A stretch of 64,000 nt of DNA from Sthenelais limicola (taxonomy: Eukaryota > Annelida > Polychaeta > Phyllodocida > Sigalionidae), in assembly GCA_942159475.1 (NCBI GenBank), contig OW804102.1, positions 26,046,873 through 26,110,872 of the forward strand, read 5' to 3'. A program made the position numbers and the translations under genes. Of the stretch, positions 58,958 through 64,000 are shown one piece after another. The notes below the pieces were generated by a model, which was given only the letters and a program-made list of their open reading frames with translations, searched no databases and was not told where the DNA came from. How positions within the stretch are numbered: position 1 is the stretch's first letter; every line of letters starts with the position of its first letter.

Positions 58958-59525
58958 CAGGGTGACTTAATTTTAGAGTGAAAAGACTCGACACATTGAT
59001 CAACCCAAGCATTTGCTAAATTAGGCTAAATAGGGGATTTGCATGTGCCACTGCGCATGTCTGTTACAGTGCATCCAGGGATAGATTCTGATGAAATCTG
59101 ACATACAAATATTTAGCGACATTTTTATCGAAAATTGCAAGAATGTTTTCACCAATACCATATCTTTTATAAACGATCTAAGAAAACGAAATGCATGATG
59201 GGAAAGATGGATATTGACATTAGATATTGACATTAGAGCATTGGTAAATATTCCATGCTGAACATGGCATGCTTTATATAGATTTAATACTGTACCATAC
59301 AAATCAAGATTCAAAATGGTGGCTATGCAAATCCCCTATTAGGATGAGAAATATGAAATGTTCTAGGTATATCTCAGTATATTTGGTATTGTGTCTATTT
59401 AAAAGATACATGTTTGATAATGTTTTTTTCAGCTGTATTTCAAACCTATTTTTTTCTCTTAAATTTTGGGTTATTGGAGGATTGGTGAAGGTGAATTGTA
59501 CATTTTCCGACAAGTTCAGCCATAG
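58958..59525 (-). mobile_element. MITE family A (A2) carrying an F element
   Basis: The right part (GAGAAATATGAAATGTTCTA to GACAAGTTCAGCCAT) is clear. The left part is decayed but keeps CATTTGCTAAATTAGGCT directly before the F element at 59033-59336. Confidence 0.65.
59033..59336 (+). mobile_element. MITE family F nested in an A element, 304 bp
   Basis: GGGGATTTGCATGTGCCACT and GGTGGCTATGCAAATCCCC ends, TA at 59031 and 59337. Confidence 0.88.
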
Positions 59526-59544
59526 GAGCGCGGGCTTTCATTAG

Positions 59545-59638
59545 AGAGTATACGGTAGCTCATCTCTACGAGGTGGAAGAGCCAGGACACGGCTCCAAGG
59601 CCTTCTCCTCCTCTTCCTTCCTCTGCCATACATACTAA
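59545..59638 (+). CDS. weak candidate exon (YTVAHLYEVEEPGHG...)
   Basis: A GC-rich patch straight after an A element. CTTTCATTAG precedes EYTVAHLYEVEEPGHGSKAF then SSSSFLCHTY and TAA. The composition is coding-like. The minus strand is also open here but gives an Arg-rich peptide. Could be a last exon or chance. Confidence 0.2.
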
Positions 59639-59698
59639 CTTACATAGACGTGCTCAAGTCATCATCATATAGACTTTTTTCTCTTTTTTTCTGGAAAA

Positions 59699-59921
59699 CA
59701 GTCTAGGCCCATAGATGAGTCCCTTCAAACAGAGGGAAAGCTTCTCGCCCCAAACCACAAAGTGCCATTATAATTCCATTAAGACCGCAAAATCTCATTT
59801 CAGAACGCCTAGTCCTAGGTCAGGAAATTGATTAGCGAAGTAGGCGTCCAATTGCTGACATACCATTCTTTTATTTTTGACATACCATTCTTATCTGATC
59901 TGAGGGTTTGGGCCTGAACTG
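59699..59921 (-). mobile_element. MITE family B (B2) with a 22-bp duplication
   Basis: CAGTCTAGGCCCATAGATGA to TTGGGCCTGAACTG. TGACATACCATTCTT occurs twice near the right end. Confidence 0.88.
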
Positions 59922-59932
59922 TATAGTCTATA

Positions 59933-60247
59933 TAGACTCAGAGATAGTTAAGAATGGTATGTCAGATTGGACGCATACTGCGCTAAAGATTAATGATCTC
60001 AGATCAGATAAGAATGGTATATTAGTGATTGGACTCTATCTGTGCTTATGGCTTTCCTGCCCCTGGAGTACGTGTTGTTATAATGGATGTAACATAAAGG
60101 AGTGTCGATTCGGTAGAGTATGGACTTGTGCTGTATCGCCTTGTAAAGATGGATATACCAGATGGTAATGGCAAGTAAAGGCATTTTGCGGTTTGGAGCG
60201 AGCTTTCCCTCATTTTGGAGGGACTCCCTCAACTCTGAGCCTAGACT
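59933..60247 (+). mobile_element. MITE family B (B1), left end doubled and body interrupted
   Basis: Two left parts (AGAATGGTATGTCAGATTGG at 59952; CAGATCAGATAAGAATGGTA at 60001), then about 90 unrelated bases (near 60090-60180), then the normal right end to GAGCCTAGACTG. Confidence 0.8.
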
Positions 60248-60585
60248 GGTCTAATTAATCATCCCCACACAGGCCTATCAACTACTTTACTCGTATTGCT
60301 GACATGGCAGGCCACCGGGAACAATCTCAAATCAACACAAATTATTTATACTCGCAATTTGTAATATCATAGCTGATGTCTTCTATAATATAAAGTTACA
60401 TCTTAAAATTTAACTCTCATCAGTGGGTTTCTAATTAGGACTACAATTAGCATGTTTCTAATTAGGAAGAATAAGGAAATAATATTTCTTCATTATTAGT
60501 CCCAGACTAGTTATAGCTCCCATAGGCAGATGGTTTAAATTGCCATGTCAGGAGATCAATAGGTAGGTTGGACGTCAAAGCTAGT

Positions 60586-60809
60586 AAGTCTAGGCCCAAA
60601 GATAAGAGAGTCCCTTCAAATAGAGGGAAAGCCTCTCCTCAAAAGGCAAAGTGCCATTACAATTCCATTAAGACCGCAACATGTAATTATATTTCCATTA
60701 GAACGCCGAGTCATAGGCCAGAGAACCGATTAGCGAAGTAGGGGCCGGAGTAGGGGTCCAATCACTGACTTACTATTCTTATCTGATCTGAGGGTTTGGA
60801 CCTAGACTG
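60586..60809 (-). mobile_element. MITE family B (B2), full
   Basis: AAGTCTAGGCCCAAAGATAA to TTGGACCTAGACTG. Confidence 0.9.
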
Positions 60810-61049
60810 TACATCACAATAGGAGTTTCATACAAAGATCTATTTCCATTAGTCAACACCAAATTATATTGTAGAATTGTGGCTTAAAATTACCAGCTGA
60901 AACACTACGCCACTGCAAGTTTCCCCAGCTTCATTACCCGAGTTTCACCATTATGAGTGATTAATTTGTTAATCACCCTGTGAGACATTCGGACTAATTA
61001 TTTGCAAAATTAGACTCAGAAACTTTCACTAGATTGTGCCCAGAAAATG

Positions 61050-61235
61050 CAGTCTAGGCTCAGATTTGAGAGATTCCCTTCAATCTGAGGGAACACCTCC
61101 CCCTCCAAACCGCAAAATGCCATTATAATCCCATTAGGATCACAACTACGTGGCTAGGAAAGCCATTAACGCACTAGGCGTCCAATCACTGACATACCAT
61201 TCTTATCTGATCTAAGAGGCTCTGAGCCTAGACTG
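61050..61235 (-). mobile_element. MITE family B (B1), full
   Basis: CAGTCTAGGCTCAGATTTGA to CTGAGCCTAGACTG. Confidence 0.92.
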
Positions 61236-61837
61236 TATCTATAATGGAATACGATTTTTTTTAAAAATAAATTTGATTTGAGTCCAATTTCAAAACATTG
61301 ATATTCTCATGAAGCTTTAAGTACAGAAGTCTAATAGTAACATGATTTAAAATCAAGCCCACGTTACGACACCTTATACAGAAAGTACTGGTTTTAAATT
61401 TAAAGAGACATGTTATATAAAGTTAAACTTCTTATAAAGGTAACCTACAGAGACTCAATCAATCACTTTGTGATGCGATTAGTAGTTTTTTTGCATATAA
61501 CGTATGTTTTTGGTATTTTATCATGTTGCATTTCATCATTACCAGAGGGGGAGTGGGCAAGGCAGATATGGAGGGTAGATGGGAGTGTTTCCATGTGTCA
61601 TATAGGGAGTATATTGACATTATTGGCATGTATAGTAATAAGTCTTACAGTCCTGCTGGCACCTGCTCCTTTGTACTCCGAGCAACTCAGTCGTTATTAT
61701 TAGCCTATAGTTGTCTGCACTATAAAGTGACCATTTCACTTTAGTCTTTGTCATTATATTGCCTCTTAGCTCAGAGTAAAAGAAAATCTGAGATCGCTCT
61801 TTAGTAATCCTTTGTAATTATATTTTTTTATCTTATC

Positions 61838-61866
<29 letters not shown>
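61838..61866 (+). repeat. poly(A), 29 bases
   Basis: Preceded by TATCTTATC, followed by TTATCTTTACC. A 97-codon open frame (61410-61703) lies upstream, but no AATAAA is near the run. Confidence 0.9.
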
Positions 61867-61868
<2 letters not shown>

Positions 61869-61946
61869 ATCTTTACCAGCTTCATTTGTTTTTCTCATAC
61901 CAAACTATGTCTCGATAAAACACCTAGAATGAAATTAGGATCTAAT

Positions 61947-62110
61947 CTGTCTAGGCTCAGAGTCCACACAGTCCCTTCAAACGGAGGGAAACCCACTCGC
62001 TCCTTACCACAAAATTCCATTAGAATCCCATTATGTGGCCTACTCCAGGGCCAGGAAAGCCATTAGTACATCCATGACATACCATTATTATCTGATCTGA
62101 GCCCAGACTG
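61947..62110 (-). mobile_element. MITE family B (B1), full, TSD TAAT
   Basis: CTGTCTAGGCTCAGAG to CTGAGCCCAGACTG, flanked by TAAT at 61943 and 62111. Confidence 0.9.
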
Positions 62111-62166
62111 TAATCCCTAAAAGCGGACAGCGTTCTGTAACCCCTGAAACCAACCTTTTGTTGAGC

Positions 62167-62411
62167 ACATGGGCCAGATCACCAGAAAAAGCACAATTCG
62201 TCTTCACCAATCCTCTTAAATAACCAAAATTTAAGACAAAAATCAGGTTCAAAATACAGTTCAACATAACCTAACAGATTGTTTGACTCACAAGGCAATG
62301 TCAAATATACTCAGATATACCTAGTGTTGGCGATTTTTCGGTCTGATTTTGCATAATTTACTAAATGTGTTGATCTGCCAATTGTACATTTTCTGAAAAT
62401 CTGACCCACAT
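62167..62411 (+). mobile_element. MITE family A, full
   Basis: TGGGCCAGATCACCAGAAAA and CTGAAAATCTGACCCA ends. Confidence 0.88.
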
Positions 62412-62606
62412 AATGAACAGCTCTCTCTAATCTCCACTGGTTCCATCCCTTGCCCCTTGTCAAGAATGCAAATAAATAGTTTCTGACATGATTTTACATA
62501 GCAAACATCTATAAATCCATTAATTTATCTTATCATGTTTCCATTTAACTACTACACGGTTCTGACATTTACATACTAATTACATTACATACCGAATATT
62601 ACAGTT

Positions 62607-62701
62607 CAGTCTAAGCTCAGACCCTATCAGATCCCTTCGAACTAAGGGAAACTCCAGGGCCGGTAATGCCATTGACATGGATAGGCTCTGAGCCTAAACT
62701 G
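62607..62701. mobile_element. MITE family B, 95-bp deletion derivative
   Basis: CAGTCTAAGCTCAGACCC to CTGAGCCTAAACTG; both ends kept, body mostly deleted. Confidence 0.8.
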
Positions 62702-63050
62702 AGATCATATTAAGTCAGGGCATGGGTGGTCATTGTTTTATTCAATGTCCTCAAATTTCTATACAAGGACCAAAGACATATCGCATATTGGAAATAGAAT
62801 ATCTTAAGCCCCTTTTCTATACAAATCTATTAAACTTCTGAGTATAATACGACCATACGAAAAAGAGCTTATCAAATTTCTGATATTATTGCAATGCAAA
62901 ACAGTGGCATAGAAGTTTTCGACAAATCGGGAAAGAAAAGGACACCCGAGATGTTATGTGCATCTGCACGGGGAAAGAAACACTAAAATTATTTCAGGTT
63001 TCTGGGAATGTTATAAAGACGACATAGCAATGGCTACCGTATGAATAGAT

Positions 63051-63291
63051 ACATGGGTCAGATCGTCAGAAAATGTACAATCGGCAGCTCCACACATTTA
63101 GTCAATTCTGCTAAATTAGACTGAAAAATGATAAATACCAGGTGTATCTGAGTGTATTGGCATTGTGTCGATTCAAAACATCTGTTCTGTTATGATAAAC
63201 TGTATTTTGCTCCTTACTTTTGCATTAAACTTAAGTTATTTGAGAGGATTGGTGAAGGTGAATTATACATTTTCTGACTAGCTGACCCATT
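63051..63291 (-). mobile_element. MITE family A (A2), full
   Basis: TGGGTCAGATCGTCAGAAAA and CTGACTAGCTGACCCA ends. Confidence 0.88.
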
Positions 63292-63631
63292 TGGAATAAC
63301 AACTCCTAAAATGGACAAATCAAATCTCCAGGCATATAAGGCGACCGCAGTCTTATAAATACAGTCACTAGATTGAAATAGAGAGGTTTTAATCAAAATA
63401 TATTGTTTTATTTCCAAATCATGAGATACAATTTGAAATAGGTGAGCACCGTCCAATGACTGCTCTTCCAAGAGTATCTTTGAATAGTAGCCAATATCGG
63501 TAAACTTAATGGGAAACTTAGTTACTGTCATGTAGCTTCATTTATCCTTTTTTTTAAGGTCTGAATAGGATTCTTCGCACCATCCATGTAACTGTTATAA
63601 GATGGTGGAATACAAATTCAATATATATAAT

Positions 63632-63870
63632 TAAATGGGTCAGATTTTCAGAAAATCTACAATTCAACTTCGCCAATCTTCTCAAATAAACCAAATTTCA
63701 GACGAAAATAAAGTCCAAAATAGAGTTCTACCTAGCCAAACAGATTGCTAGAATCAATGCAATTCCGAATATTCTCGAATTTACCTAGTATTTACAAAAT
63801 TGCGGCCTCACTTTGGAGAATTTACTAAATGTGGACAGCTGCCAATTGTACATTTTCTGAAAATCTAAAT
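63632..63870 (+). mobile_element. MITE family A (A1), full
   Basis: TGGGTCAGATTTTCAGAAAA end; the last few bases of the other end are lost (AAAATCTAAAT). Confidence 0.88.
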
Positions 63871-64000
63871 AAGCCCAGAGCAAGTCTACTACGCATGAGA
63901 AAGACGAAAGCCTCGATGGTGTCGGGGGTTTGAGGTTCACTTATTAGACACTAGAGGGGGACAACATCGGGTATCTGTGAAGTGAATCTAACCATGGGAA

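Overview
The window looks like AT-rich, intron- and repeat-dominated DNA from an animal genome. No complete protein-coding gene, rRNA or convincing tRNA is visible. The evidence for an animal is the very long non-coding stretches, GT-AG-bounded candidate exons, (GA)n/(CT)n microsatellites, and many non-autonomous DNA transposons (MITEs). A recurring module around 4.5 and 32.7 kb with the phrase GATAAGGGCGTAAAGCAACC recalls dispersed repeats of molluscs; this is a memory-based impression, so lophotrochozoan or mollusc is only a guess.

Genes. I found no long open frames except shadows of microsatellites and MITEs, but several short open segments have good splice sites. On the minus strand, going down in coordinate, these are 44188-44063, 42823-42610, 25927-25892 (36 nt), 20267-20161, 9158-9131 and 3818-3717. 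Several begin with ATG and may be alternative first exons. In the same region and on the same strand are three sites (junctions near 38990, 20863 and 8863) where a branch-point-like motif, pyrimidine tract and AG are followed at once by GTGAGTT. That is the form of a recursive ('zero-nucleotide exon') splice site. The simplest reading is one or more minus-strand genes with very large introns crossing most of the window. On the plus strand, 12359-12445, 17338-17478 and 43331-43399 are phase-compatible candidate exons. No product could be recognised for any of these.

Repeats. Family A (about 240 bp, TIR starting TGGGTC, flanking TA, about 23 copies) and family B (about 160-215 bp, TIR CAGTCTAGG, about 31 copies, six with perfect 4-bp target duplications) are spread over the whole window in both orientations. 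Families C (TTTCACACTA ends), D, E1, E2 (98-bp palindrome), F (GGGGATTTGCAT ends) and G (TACTGTAAA ends) have one to five copies each. Nested insertions give a relative history: B into C at 36815, F into A at 59033, and a poly(A)-tailed 183-bp piece into A at 36031. Polypurine/polypyrimidine tracts of 100-430 bp occur at about 1.3, 4.9, 7.3, 13, 17, 50.5, 54.6, 55.8, 56.4 and 57.3 kb.

Possible regulatory DNA. RFX X-box-like sequences recur: a perfect GTTGCCATAGCAAC at 48263, ATTACCATGGAAAC beside CRE-like sites at 9170-9223, a 14-bp palindrome at 20139, and a gap-free 7 x 19-bp array of GTTGCTAAGAGAC-type units at 58118-58250. All gene-level statements here are inference from sequence alone.
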